DNA from: Pelomonas sp. BJYL3
GTDB taxonomy: Bacteria > Pseudomonadota > Gammaproteobacteria > Burkholderiales > Burkholderiaceae_C
Reading direction: 5' to 3'
Assembly: GCF_027257975.1 (NCBI RefSeq)
Contig: NZ_JANZKX010000003.1
Location: 793,296-857,295 of the forward strand
Length of the DNA: 64,000 nucleotides
Shown: piece after piece, positions 8,169 to 18,000 of the stretch
Position numbering within the stretch: position 1 is the first letter of the stretch
How the letters are laid out: every line of letters begins with the position of its first letter
Program-made: the position numbers and the translations under genes
The notes under the pieces: model-generated
Database searches by the model: none
Told to the model about the DNA's origin: nothing
Seen by the model: only the letters and a program-made list of their open reading frames with translations

Positions 8169-11100
8169 GACTGACCGAGCTCTTCATCCGGCGGCCGGTG
8201 ATGACTGTGCTGCTGAACCTTTCGCTGGTGATCGCAGGCCTGGCGGCCTTCTCCAAGCTGCCGGTCGCGGCCCTGCCCTCCTACAACACGCCGGTGATCA
8301 ACGTGCAGGCCAGCCTGCCGGGCGCCAGCCCCGAGACCATGGCGTCCTCGGTGGCGCTGCCGCTGGAGAAGCAGTTCTCCACCATCGCCGGGCTGTCCAG
8401 CATCTCGTCCACCAACATCCTGGGCAGCACCTCGCTGACCCTGGAGTTCGACCCCAGCCGCAACATCGACGCCGCGGCCGTGGACGTGCAGGCCGCGCTG
8501 TTCCGCTCCCTGCGCGCCCTGCCCACCGAGATGAGCTCGCCGCCGTCCTACCGCAAGGTCAACCCGGCCGACGCGCCGGTGCTGATGGTGGCCCTGACCT
8601 CGCCCTCGCTGAACCTCTCGGACCTCAACGACTACGCCGAGAACCTCATCACCCCGGCCCTCTCGACCATCAACGGCGTGGCCCAGGTGTCCATCTTCGG
8701 CCAGAAGCGCTACGCCGTGCGCATCCAGGCCCGGACCGAGGCCCTCACCCAGCGCAGCATCACGCTGGAGGAGCTGCAGGCGGCCATCCGCTCGGCCAAT
8801 GCGAACACGCCGGTGGGCGTGCTGGACGGCGCGCGCCAGACCCTCACCATCCAGGCCAACAAGCAGCTGAGGAACGCCAAGGAGTTCGGCGCCATCGTGG
8901 TTGCCAGCCGCAACGGCCAGCCCATCTTCCTGCGCGACGTGGCCGAGGTGCAGGACAGTTTCGAGACCACCAAGTCCTACGCCAGCTTCAACGGCGAGCG
9001 CTCCATCACCCTGGCCGTGCAGCGCCAGCCGGATGCCAACACCGTGGCCGTGGTCGACGCCGTCAAGGCCATGCTGCCGCGCATGGCGGCCCAGCTGCCG
9101 GCCTCGGTGCAGATGAGCACGCTCAACGACCGCTCGCTGTCCATTCGCGAGTCCCTGCACGACGTGTACTTCACCCTGGCGCTGACCGTGGCCCTGGTGG
9201 TGCTGGTGATCTTTCTCTTCCTGCGCCGCGCGGTCGCCACGCTGATCCCGACCCTGTCCCTGCCCATCTCGCTGATCGGCGCGCTGACCCTGCTCTACGC
9301 CCTGGGCTACAGCCTGGACAACATCTCCCTGCTGGGCATCACCCTGGCCGTGGGCCTGGTGGTGGACGACGCCATCGTGATGCTGGAGAACATCGTGCGC
9401 CACGTCGAGGACGGCATGGCACCCTTCGACGCCGCCATCCGCGGCGCGCGGGAGATGGCCTTCACCATCCTCTCCATCTCCATCTCCCTGGTGGCGGTGC
9501 TGATCCCCATCTTCTTCATGCCGGGCGTCATCGGCCTGCTTTTCCACGAGTTCGCGGTGGTGGTGATGCTGTCCATCCTGGTCTCGGCCGTGGTCTCCCT
9601 GAGCCTGGTGCCCATGCTGTGCAGCCGCTTTCTGCAGCCGCACCACGCCGTCGAGGAGTCGGCCCTGGGCAAGACCTTCGAGCGCGGCTTCAGCGCCGTG
9701 CTGGGCGCCTACGAACGCAGCCTGGACTGGGCCCTGGCGCACCGCAAGGCCGTGCTGGCGGTGGCCCTGGCCAGCTTCGTGGCGACCCTCATCCAGTACA
9801 CGCTGATCCCCAAGGGCTTCTTCCCCGAGGAGGACGTGGGCCAGATCCAGGCCAGCACCGAAGCCTCCGAGGACATCAGCTACGCCGCCATGGAGCAGCT
9901 GCAGCAGCGCCTGGCCGAGATCGTGCGCCAGCACGAGGCCGTGGCCAGCGTGGCCTCCGCGCTGGGCGCGGGCGGTGGCGGTGGCAATTCGGTCAACAAC
10001 GGCCGCATGTTCATCAACCTCAAGCCCCGCAAGGAACGCGCGCCCATGCCCCAGGTGCTGGAAAGCCTGCGCAAGGAGCTGCGCAAGGTGCCGGGCATCG
10101 CCGTCTACCTGCGCCCGGTGCAGAACCTGCAGCTGGGCGGCCGGCAGAGCAAGGCGCGCTACCAGTACTCGCTGCAGTCCGTCAGCGCCGGCGAGCTCAA
10201 CCAGTGGGCGCTGAAGCTGCAGGAGAAGCTGCGCGGCGACCCCATGTTCCGCGACGTCACCAGCGACTCCCAGCAGCGCGGCCTGCAGGCCAACCTGCTC
10301 ATCGACCGCGAGCGTGCCAATCTGCTGGGTGTGCAGATGCAGGACCTGCGCTCCGCCCTCTACGACGCCTTCGGCGAGCGCCAGGTCTCCAGCATCTATG
10401 CCGAGAGCAACACCTACCAGGTGATCATGGAGGCCAGCCCCGAGGACCGCGGCACCGAGGACGCCTTCGCCAAGATCCAGCTGCGCGGCCGCAACGGCAC
10501 CCTGGTGCCCCTGCAGGCCTTCGCCACCGTGCAGCGCGGCCTGGGCCCGACGGCCGTCAACCACCAGGGGCAGCTGCAGGCCGTCACCGTGGCCTTCAAC
10601 CTCGCCCCGGACGTGCCCCTGGGTCAGGCCACCGCCAAGCTGGACGGCTACGTGCGCGAGATGCAGCTGCCGCCCTCCATCATCACCAGCTACGGCGGTG
10701 ACGCGGCCGTGTTCCAGGACTCGCAAGGGGGTCAGGTCTTGCTCATCGTGCTGGCGCTGGCGGTGATCTACGTGCTGCTGGGGGTGCTCTACGAGAGCTA
10801 CATCCACCCGGTGACCATCCTGGCCGGCCTGCCCTCGGCCGCGGTGGGCGCGCTGGCCACGCTGGAGCTCTTCGGCATGGAGCTGACCATCATCGCCACC
10901 ATCGGCATCGTGATGCTGATCGGCATCGTGAAAAAGAACGCCATCATGATGATCGACTTCGCCCTGGACGCCCAGCGCGCCGGCGGCATGAGCCCGGAGC
11001 AGGCCATCCGCGAGGCCTGCCGCCTGCGCTTCCGGCCCATCATGATGACGACGCTGGCCGCGCTGATGGGCGCCCTGCCCATCGCCCTGGGCCTGGGCGC

Positions 11101-11275
11101 GGGGGCCGAGCTGCGCCAGCCGCTGGGCCTGGCCGTGGTGGGCGGGCTGATCGTCTCGCAGGCGGTGACGCTGTACATCACGCCGGTGATCTACCTGGCG
11201 CTGGACCGCTTCAGCGGCTCGGGCCCGGACCTGCGCGAGGTCAGCGAGGTCCGCATGACGGCGCACGGCAGCTGA
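8165..11275 (+). CDS. RND family efflux permease
   Basis: A 1,036-residue inner-membrane RND pump of the HAE-1/AcrB-MdtB class, normal length. It opens MRLTELFIRRPVMTVLLNL; TM4 carries the proton-relay acids in GLVVDDAIVMLENI near residue 400; two large periplasmic loops follow TM1 and TM7; and TM10 contains IGIVKKNAIMMIDFALDA. A glycine-rich insertion (GAGGGGGNSVNNGR) near residue 600 is in the second porter domain. It forms a tripartite drug/proton antiporter with the adaptor encoded by the overlapping upstream gene; no outer-membrane TolC-type gene is adjacent, so that part would be supplied elsewhere. The dispersed 14-bp word occurs in frame at 10729-10742 (GQVL). Substrates unknown. Confidence 0.93.
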   Translation: MRLTELFIRRPVMTVLLNLSLVIAGLAAFSKLPVAALPSYNTPVINVQASLPGASPETMASSVALPLEKQFSTIAGLSSISSTNILGSTSLTLEFDPSRNIDAAAVDVQAALFRSLRALPTEMSSPPSYRKVNPADAPVLMVALTSPSLNLSDLNDYAENLITPALSTINGVAQVSIFGQKRYAVRIQARTEALTQRSITLEELQAAIRSANANTPVGVLDGARQTLTIQANKQLRNAKEFGAIVVASRNGQPIFLRDVAEVQDSFETTKSYASFNGERSITLAVQRQPDANTVAVVDAVKAMLPRMAAQLPASVQMSTLNDRSLSIRESLHDVYFTLALTVALVVLVIFLFLRRAVATLIPTLSLPISLIGALTLLYALGYSLDNISLLGITLAVGLVVDDAIVMLENIVRHVEDGMAPFDAAIRGAREMAFTILSISISLVAVLIPIFFMPGVIGLLFHEFAVVVMLSILVSAVVSLSLVPMLCSRFLQPHHAVEESALGKTFERGFSAVLGAYERSLDWALAHRKAVLAVALASFVATLIQYTLIPKGFFPEEDVGQIQASTEASEDISYAAMEQLQQRLAEIVRQHEAVASVASALGAGGGGGNSVNNGRMFINLKPRKERAPMPQVLESLRKELRKVPGIAVYLRPVQNLQLGGRQSKARYQYSLQSVSAGELNQWALKLQEKLRGDPMFRDVTSDSQQRGLQANLLIDRERANLLGVQMQDLRSALYDAFGERQVSSIYAESNTYQVIMEASPEDRGTEDAFAKIQLRGRNGTLVPLQAFATVQRGLGPTAVNHQGQLQAVTVAFNLAPDVPLGQATAKLDGYVREMQLPPSIITSYGGDAAVFQDSQGGQVLLIVLALAVIYVLLGVLYESYIHPVTILAGLPSAAVGALATLELFGMELTIIATIGIVMLIGIVKKNAIMMIDFALDAQRAGGMSPEQAIREACRLRFRPIMMTTLAALMGALPIALGLGAGAELRQPLGLAVVGGLIVSQAVTLYITPVIYLALDRFSGSGPDLREVSEVRMTAHGS
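10729..10742 (+). repeat. Dispersed 14-bp word, copy 2
   Basis: GGGTCAGGTCTTGC, inside the RND pump gene, sense strand, read as GQVL; preceded by a run of G. Confidence 0.9.
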
Positions 11276-11297
11276 GGCCGCCGGCCCGCCCCGGCGC

Positions 11298-12761
11298 TCA
11301 GCCGGTACGCGTGGCCTGGGCCTTCTGCTCGGCCTTGTCGCGGTACATGTCCTGGTCGGCGATGCGCATGAGGCCCTGCGCATCATTGGCCATGGCGGGG
11401 TAGACCGCGATGCCCATGGCCGCGCTGACCCGCACGGCCAGGTTGTGCACCGAGATGAAGATGGGCTGCTCCAGCAGGCCCACCAGCTTGGCCTTGACCT
11501 GCTGGGCCTGGGCCAGGCTGTCGACGTCGGGCAGCAGCACCAGGAACTCATCCCCGCCGATGCGACCCACGGTGTCCGCCTCCCGCAGCGAGGCGGCCAG
11601 CCGCTGGGCCACGACCTTGAGCACCTGGTCGCCCGCCTCGTGGCCGTAGCGGTCGTTGATGGGCTTGAAGTCGTTGAGGTCCACGAAGATCAGGGCCAGG
11701 CCCTGGTTCTTGCGCTGGGCCTGGGCCAGGGCGCGGTCCAGGCGGTCATGCAGCAGGCGCAGGGAGGGCAGGCCGGTCAGCGCGTCATGGTTGGCCAGGT
11801 GGCGCACCACCTGCTCGGCACGCGCGCGCCGGGCCACCTCTTCCTTGAGCTCGTCCAGGCTGCGCTCCACCGATTCGGCCATTTCGTCGATCGCCTGCGA
11901 GAGCTCGCCGAACTCCGAGCTGTGCCCCAGGCTGACGCGCTGCCCCTGCTGCTGCCCCTTGCGCACCTGCTTGGCCCAATGGCGCAGCAACTCCACCGGG
12001 CGACGCACCGAGCGGTCGTAGCGCAGGGCCATGAAGACGGCATTGGCCGCCGTCAGCACCAGGCAGACGATGGCCAGCCAGGCGGTGAAGCGGAGGTTGT
12101 CCTGCAGGGGCTGCATCCAGGCCTCGTGGCCGGCCTTCAGGGACTGCCGCACCGCACGCAGCGGCCCCATGATTTCGGCCTTGGCATGCCGGTAGGCCGG
12201 GCCGTGCAGCATCTCCAGCGCTTCCTTCCAGTCCTCCTCGGCCAGGGGATGCGAGGACCCGCGGGTGTCGACGCGGCCCATGGCCTGCTGCTCCGTCTTC
12301 ATCAGGGCCTCGGAGCGGCGCAGGGCCTCGGCGAGGCGGGCGTAGTCGTCGGGATCGAAGCCGGCCTCCAGCAGGCGTTCCTGCAGCGAGCGTGCCGCGG
12401 CCGGGCGGCCGGCGGCACGGGGCTGGTCCAGGGCGAGGTCCCAGTAGACCTCGTCATAGCCCTCGGGCTCGGCCTGCAGGCCCTCGCGCATGCGCGCAAC
12501 TTCGCGGTAGTGGTCGGCGAACTGCGGGTCGCGGCTCACCACGAAAAGCCGAGCCATGCGCGTCAGCTCGTCCGAGCTGCGCTGCAGCTGGGCCACCAGG
12601 TGGTCGCGCTCGAGGAAATGGCGGCCCTGCTCCATCACGCTGCGGTAGCCGGCGACCAGATAGCCCACCGCAGCGGTCGTCACCAGCACCAGTACGATCT
12701 GGGCGACGAGGTTGAGGGCCAGCTTGGTCCGGAACAGCATGGTGGAAGGCTTGCCGGACAT
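11298..12761 (-). CDS. Membrane diguanylate cyclase with HAMP
   Basis: A 487-residue inner-membrane sensor. TM1 is at about residues 10-35 (LALNLVAQIVLVLVTTAAVG), a periplasmic four-helix-type region follows to about 220, TM2 is at 223-245 (FTAWLAIVCLVLTAANAVFM), then HAMP and a short coiled coil (about 245-310), then GGDEF (about 320-480). The active-site loop GGDEF at 402-406 is intact, and an inhibitory I-site RxxD (READ, 393-396) lies exactly five residues before it, so it should make c-di-GMP with product inhibition. It starts 3 bp after the stop of the tyrosine phosphatase gene, so the two form an operon, a pairing that may couple phosphotyrosine signalling to c-di-GMP. Confidence 0.9.
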   Translation of the reverse strand: MSGKPSTMLFRTKLALNLVAQIVLVLVTTAAVGYLVAGYRSVMEQGRHFLERDHLVAQLQRSSDELTRMARLFVVSRDPQFADHYREVARMREGLQAEPEGYDEVYWDLALDQPRAAGRPAAARSLQERLLEAGFDPDDYARLAEALRRSEALMKTEQQAMGRVDTRGSSHPLAEEDWKEALEMLHGPAYRHAKAEIMGPLRAVRQSLKAGHEAWMQPLQDNLRFTAWLAIVCLVLTAANAVFMALRYDRSVRRPVELLRHWAKQVRKGQQQGQRVSLGHSSEFGELSQAIDEMAESVERSLDELKEEVARRARAEQVVRHLANHDALTGLPSLRLLHDRLDRALAQAQRKNQGLALIFVDLNDFKPINDRYGHEAGDQVLKVVAQRLAASLREADTVGRIGGDEFLVLLPDVDSLAQAQQVKAKLVGLLEQPIFISVHNLAVRVSAAMGIAVYPAMANDAQGLMRIADQDMYRDKAEQKAQATRTG

Positions 12762-12764
12762 GGT

Positions 12765-13229
12765 CTATCGAGCGCCCGCCCGGGCTGCTGACCAGCTGCG
12801 CGCGGCCAGCTCGATCAGGTCCAGCACATTCTCGAAACCCACCGGGCTGCCGAAATAGGGGTCCGGCACCTCCTGCCCCTGCCGGCCCGGCACGAGGTCC
12901 AGCAGCAGGCGCAGCTTGTGCTGCTGCTCGGTCGGGCACTGGCGCCGCAGGGCGTCCAGATTGTCCTGGTCCATGGCCAGGATGTGGTCGAAGCGCAGGT
13001 AGTCCTCGGCCTCCACGCGGCGGGAGCGCCATTTCTTGTCGACGGGATACTTGCGGCGACCCAGCGCCGTGATGGCCCGGGCATCCATGCCCTGCGCACG
13101 CGAGGACGCGCGCACGCCGGCCGAAGCCACCCGCCCCAGGCCGAGGAGGGTAGCCTGCGCCTTGAACACCGACTCGGCCATGGGCGAGCGGCAGATGTTG
13201 GCCGTGCAGACCAGCAGCAGGGATTGCAT
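12765..13229 (-). CDS. Low molecular weight protein-tyrosine phosphatase
   Basis: A 154-residue LMW-PTP. The phosphate loop VCTANICRSP sits at residues 7-16 (Cys8 nucleophile, Arg14), and the general-acid Asp is in VPDPYFGSP near the C-terminus. Bacterial members dephosphorylate tyrosine kinases controlling exopolysaccharide export (Wzb/Ptp type). The start is placed at the Met directly before the first strand (QSLLLVC); a Met three codons upstream is also possible. It is the first gene of a two-gene unit with the membrane diguanylate cyclase. No tyrosine-kinase or polysaccharide gene is nearby. Confidence 0.88.
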   Translation of the reverse strand: MQSLLLVCTANICRSPMAESVFKAQATLLGLGRVASAGVRASSRAQGMDARAITALGRRKYPVDKKWRSRRVEAEDYLRFDHILAMDQDNLDALRRQCPTEQQHKLRLLLDLVPGRQGQEVPDPYFGSPVGFENVLDLIELAARSWSAARAGAR

Positions 13230-13421
13230 GGCGGGCATTATGGGCGAGCGCGCCGCGTGCGCCGCATTCCCTCGCCCCTGCAGCCGCGGGTGTGGCGAGG
13301 CAGGCAAGGCCTGACCCCCATCTGTGCCCCCATCATCTGGCGCGGCGGGCTTGTCACTCAAGGCTTGTCGATCAAGGGGCCTGGCACCCCTTCCCCGACA
13401 GCGCCCGGCCCGGGAGGCCGC

Positions 13422-13856
13422 TCAGTGCTTCGTTTCCCCTGCCAGATATTCAGCAACGGTCACCGGGCGCATCTTCACGATTTTCTCCACAGGCACATTG
13501 AAATACCGGGCTAGTTCCCGCGCGACACGAAAAAGCACCGGCCGCCCGATTTCTGCCCGCTTGATGGAGGCAATGGAGACGCGAAATCGGCCCTGCTGGC
13601 AGCTTTCCGCCATTTCCTCCTGGGTCTGCAGTTTCTCGTTGCGCAGGCTTTTCAGCACATCCTTGACCAGGAATACCCGGCCCTGCTGGACCATGGGTTC
13701 ATAACGCACGGCCGGAGCCGGATTCATGGCCGCCGCGACCTGGGCCAGCATATTTTCATAAGACAGCGATTCGCCGGCAGCGGGCACGGCATTCTCGGCA
13801 ATGGTGGGGGCAGCCGAAGACTCCTCGTTCAGGCTGGTGTCGATTTCCTTGCTCAT
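13422..13856 (-). CDS. XRE-like helix-turn-helix regulator
   Basis: A 144-residue protein. The first 60 residues are an acidic, disordered-looking leader; residues about 70-130 form a lambda-repressor-type HTH (LKSLRNEKLQTQEEMAESCQ, then FRVSIASIKRAEIGRPVLFR, then LARYFNVPVEKIV). Start 13856 is supported by GAGGT about 8 bp upstream; a longer frame to 13940 lacks such a site. The upstream region contains the palindromes noted under 13857-14594, which could be its operator. Base composition is a little less GC-rich than in the neighbours. The target genes are unknown; the uncharacterised two-gene STAND unit is transcribed toward it on the same strand. Confidence 0.7.
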   Translation of the reverse strand: MSKEIDTSLNEESSAAPTIAENAVPAAGESLSYENMLAQVAAAMNPAPAVRYEPMVQQGRVFLVKDVLKSLRNEKLQTQEEMAESCQQGRFRVSIASIKRAEIGRPVLFRVARELARYFNVPVEKIVKMRPVTVAEYLAGETKH

Positions 13857-14594
13857 GGTGACCTCATCAGATGTGACTGAAGGGGCGGGCCTGCTGATGC
13901 CGGGGGAGGCGGGCGGGCGGCGCGTCGATGCGCGGTGCATCGATGACCTGAACGATAGGAAATCGGAGGAAAAGTCGCCTTCCGGAAACCTTCCGGTGCC
14001 TGAAAGGCGTCTGCAGGGGATCAGATTTAAGGGTTAACCCTTTATTTTGATCCTTTGACGCGGCCGGACGGCCAGGGGGGCGGGAGGATGACGCCCTGTG
14101 CCCAGTGAGCCTATTGTGCGCAACGGCGACCCCGCCGTCAGCGCCAGCCCCGGGGCAGAGGGGTGGCGTCTGGGGATCAGATCAAATCCAGGTGGGCGCA
14201 GGCGTCGGGAAGCTTGTCGCAGGTTTCCGGCAGGTGCTGGGCAGGGCTCAAGACGCTTCCAGACCGTGGCCCTGCGGAAACCCATCGCATTTCATTGCCT
14301 GAAAATCAATGGGCGCTTGGCGGGCCGCAGGTGAATTCCCGGGATCTGATTTTTGACAGGCGAGAAATCTACCGGGCCGCCAATGGAATCAGCGGATGCC
14401 TTTCAATCGCGGCGACATCACGAAGAAACCAGCGCCGAAATTGAATCCATAGAAAATCCGGGCCCGACTGATTCTGCCGGCGGAAAAACTGCCGGCGCGC
14501 GGCACTCCGGAGATTGGCTCCTTGAATGCCTGCCGGCCGGCGTGGATGGCGGTGACAGATGGGGGGGCCAGGACTACTGGCCCCGCTGTGCCAC
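13857..14594. other. Long intergenic region with palindromes and repeated word
   Basis: About 740 bp with no convincing gene and lower GC than its surroundings. It holds CCGGAA-ACC-TTCCGG (13982-13996), the perfect palindrome AAGGGTTAACCCTT (14029-14042) and two direct copies of GGGGATCAGAT (14016 and 14172), with a related inverted form GGGATCTGATTTTTGAC at 14341. The first two elements lie 125-185 bp upstream of the HTH gene start. The repeats resemble the GGGRTCAG words seen elsewhere in the window. Function unknown. Confidence 0.5.
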
Positions 14595-15074
14595 TTATTC
14601 GTCCGGTCCGGGCTGGATGGGCATGGGGTCCGGCGAGCAGAAGATGCCCACGGTGCGCCCTTGTTCATCCTGGTTCTGGAACACCAGCGAGCAGCCGCGC
14701 GCGGTTGCATTCGCCACGGACAGCACCACCAGCCCACCGTCGGCCTGCGAGTAGGGGTTGAGGCCGGCGTTCTCCAGCAGGGTCTTGGCCACGGCGCCGA
14801 ACAGCGCCACGTTGCGCGCCGGGACATAGGGAGCGGGCGGCTGATTCTGCGGCGTCACCTGGGCCACGGCGATCAGGTTGCTGCCCGTGCCGGTCGGGAG
14901 CTGCAGCTGGCCCTTCGAGTTCTGCTGGATCGGCGCCGCGAAGTTGGGCCGCACCGGCTCGGCATCGGGACCATCCCAGGGCTTGGGCGGCACCGGGGTG
15001 GCCTTGACGGACGGGAAGTAGGTGTAGCTGTAGCCGGTCCCCTGCTGTTGGACCAGGACCCAGTAGGTATTCAT
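14595..15074 (-). CDS. Uncharacterised protein coupled to the STAND ATPase
   Basis: A 159-residue soluble protein that I do not recognise. It starts MNTYWVLVQQQGTGYSYTYF, has a proline-rich stretch (residues 26-50) and a C-terminal alpha/beta-looking part (NVALFGAVAKTLLENAGL, LVVLSVANATARGCSLVFQN). No signal peptide or membrane segment. Its ATG overlaps the stop codon of the large upstream gene by one base (TGATG), so translation is almost certainly coupled and the two products should be made together. It could be a substrate, effector or accessory protein of that ATPase. Confidence 0.75.
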   Translation of the reverse strand: MNTYWVLVQQQGTGYSYTYFPSVKATPVPPKPWDGPDAEPVRPNFAAPIQQNSKGQLQLPTGTGSNLIAVAQVTPQNQPPAPYVPARNVALFGAVAKTLLENAGLNPYSQADGGLVVLSVANATARGCSLVFQNQDEQGRTVGIFCSPDPMPIQPGPDE

Positions 15075-18000
15075 CACAGAGACTTCTCCTTGGCTGTTGA
15101 ATGAAAGCGTGCGGGGCCGCCTGGCGCATAGCCATGAGCGACCAGGGCAGACCAATCCTGGGGCAAGGGAGCCTTGCCGTCGCAAGCGCCCAGGATCAGT
15201 TTGGCCTCAAGTGGTGCGGCGCCAAAGCCCAGCTGGACCACCTGGTTCCAGCGCGCTTGGGCGCTGGTGCACCAGGCCAGGGTGGCGACGGGGTCGCCCC
15301 TCGCGGGCAGCCTGGCCCTGAACAGATCGGCCTGTGCCAGTTGGTTGAGCAGATAGGGGTCGTTCTGCTGGGCCTGCAGGCGTTCCGCCCATTGCTGGGC
15401 GGCCTGCGAGATCAGTGCCTCGGCCGCATCGATCTGACCCTGCTGAAGTGCCAGTTGCGCCCGCAGCTGCGTCCAGGCGGCCTGGATGCGCGAGAGGATG
15501 CCGGGCTGCGCCTTCAGCATGGGGCGGGCCCGCTCGAGCATGTCGGGGATCTGTTCGGGAGGCAGGGCCGCCTGGAAAGGCTGGCGCCCGACGTGAAAGG
15601 CCAGGGCGTCAAGCTCCGCCCAGAGCTGGCCGGCGCGCCATTCCACGTTCTCCGGGTCCCGCCCGGCCAGCAGCCGGGCCAGCTCGAGGGCCTCGGCCAG
15701 GGCTTCGGCGGCCTCCCGGTCACGGCGCATGTCGGCCAGCACCCAGTACCTCACGCGCTGGGCCTTGCCGAGCCGGTACTTCAGCTGCAGGTCATTGCCC
15801 CCCGCCCGCACCAGGCCCCGCAGCACGCTGACCATCTGGTTGCAGCGTGCCAGTGCCTCGTTCATCTGCCCCTGGATCCGGGCCACCGAGGCCTGGTAGC
15901 CCAGCGTGTGCGCCCAGTTGGCGGCCAGGGCGGCGTCCTCAGGCTGGGCCTGCAGGGCTTTCTGGAGCCAGCTGGAGGACTCGGCAAAGAGGCGGGCGGC
16001 ATCGTTCCAGCGCCCGGACTTGAGTTCCATATTGCCCAGGGTCGTCAAGGCGTAGCCCAGCTCCACCCAGGCCTCGCGGTCCCCGGGCGCCCGGCTGACG
16101 CGCTCGGCCATCAGGTCCCGGTAGCGCAAGGACCAGTCACGGGCCTGCGCGGCCCGCCCTTCGGCCAGGGCGAGCTGCCCCTGCCAATAGGCCACCGCAC
16201 CCTGGATCTTGACCCAGCCGGCGGCATGCTCGGGCGCCGGCTCTCCCACGCTCAGCAAGGCCCAGGCTTCGTTCAGGGCGCCTTGCGCCGTGTCCATCTG
16301 GCGCTTGCCAAAGGCGGCCTCGCCCACGACGCTCAGCGCCTTGGCCCGCTGCAGGCGCACCACGGCACTCAGCTTCTCCTCGGAGTGACTGCCCAGCACC
16401 TCCAGGGCCTGCTTGCCGATGCCTTCCAGCACGGCGAGCCGGGAGTCCGGTCGCAGCTCGTCCAGCACCCGGCCCAGCACCAGGCTGACCAGGGCCTGGC
16501 TGTTCTCGTTCTTGCGCCCGATCTCCTGAACCAGCCCGGCGTTGCGCCAGGCCGACCAGCTCGCGACGCCGGCCAGCAAGGTGATCAGCACGAAGGTCGC
16601 CCAGCCCAGACGCTTGCCCAGGGCAGCCCGCCCCTCGCTGGTCTTCAAGAACTGCCATTCCGTGGCGCTCAGGGCCACCGCGGCGCTGCTGCCCAGCCTC
16701 AAGCCTTCCTGAAGCTGCCGCCCCCGCGGCCACAGGAACTCAGCAGCCCGGCCGCCCTGCTCCCAACGCTGCGCCTGCTGGCGCAGGCGGGCGCGGGTCT
16801 GCAGGTCCTGGCGGTGCTGGGCGATCCAGTCCGTCACCCGAGGCCAGCGGCGCAGCAGGGCTTCGTGGGCGACGCGGAAGGCAGGCTCCTCGCGGGCGAA
16901 TTCGGTGCTGTGCTCGCTGACCAGCAGGCGCGCATCCACCAGGGCACGCACCAGCTCGCGCTCGGCCGCGCTGCGCAGCTCGCTCCACAGCGCCCGCCGC
17001 CCGCCGACCGGGCTGGACTCGTCCTCGCCCACCAGCACCAGCAGGGACAGCACATGCGGCAGCGCCCCTTGCTGCACCGGCGTCAGGCCGCGGATGAGCT
17101 GCTCGGCCTGCTCGGCGATCACGCCCTCCAGGCCGCCCATGCCCCCGGTCGCGCCCCCCAGTGCCTGGTAGGCCGCGAAGCTGAGCTCGCCGTGCGGACT
17201 GCGCTGCTGGTAGAGCTGCTCCAGCGTGTACTGCAGCAGCGGCAGGGCATCGGGGCTGGCGGCGGCGGCATCGCAGAGCAGGTCGTCCAGGCGCTGCTGC
17301 GTGGACGGGTCGATGCCGAAGCTCAGGCCCGCTGCGCGGGCAGGCAGCCGCACCATCTGGGCGATCTCTGCACGGCTGGGCGGTGCGAGGTCCAGATGGC
17401 CGCCCAGCGCCTTGTCCTGCATCAGCCAGGGGTGCTGGGCGAGCTGCGGGTAGTAGTCATTGCGGCAGGCGGCGACCACCAGCACGCAGCCGCTCTCGGC
17501 CAGGGCCTGCAGCAGCTGCAGGGCGGCGGCCCGCGGCCCGTCTTCGCCCAGAGGCGGGCGGAACAGGGCTTCGAGCCGGTCGATGAAGAGCAGGACAAAG
17601 GCCTGATTGCCGCTGGACTGCCGCGCCATCGCGGCGCGCAGCTCGGCCAGCACGGCCGCGGGGGTCTCCCTGAGGGCCCGTGCCAGGTCATGCGCATTGA
17701 AGCCGTCCAGCAGCGGCTCGCCGTCGACCGTCTCCCAGTCCAGCAGGGCGGCCGCCAGGGCCAGGGCAAAGGGGCTGGCGTGGTCGGCCGCCTCGTCCGC
17801 CAAGGGGACGCTGAGGTCGGCCAGGTCCAGCTGGCTGTGGCTGACCAGACGCCAGCGGCCGGCCAGCGGCTCCCGGGCCAGCGCAGGAATCAGACCGGCG
17901 CTCACCAGCGACGTCTTGCCCGAGCCGCTGGGGCCCAGCACCAGCACCAGCCCGTGCTGACGCTGCAGCTGCTGGCTCACGCTGCGCAGCAGGTCCTGCG

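Noticed and set aside
7958..11551. A very long open frame antisense to the RND genes (about 1,200 codons)
   Set aside because: Its product is low-complexity and rich in Gln, Gly, His and Ala, as expected for the shadow of high-GC codons; the RND pair on the other strand is unmistakable.
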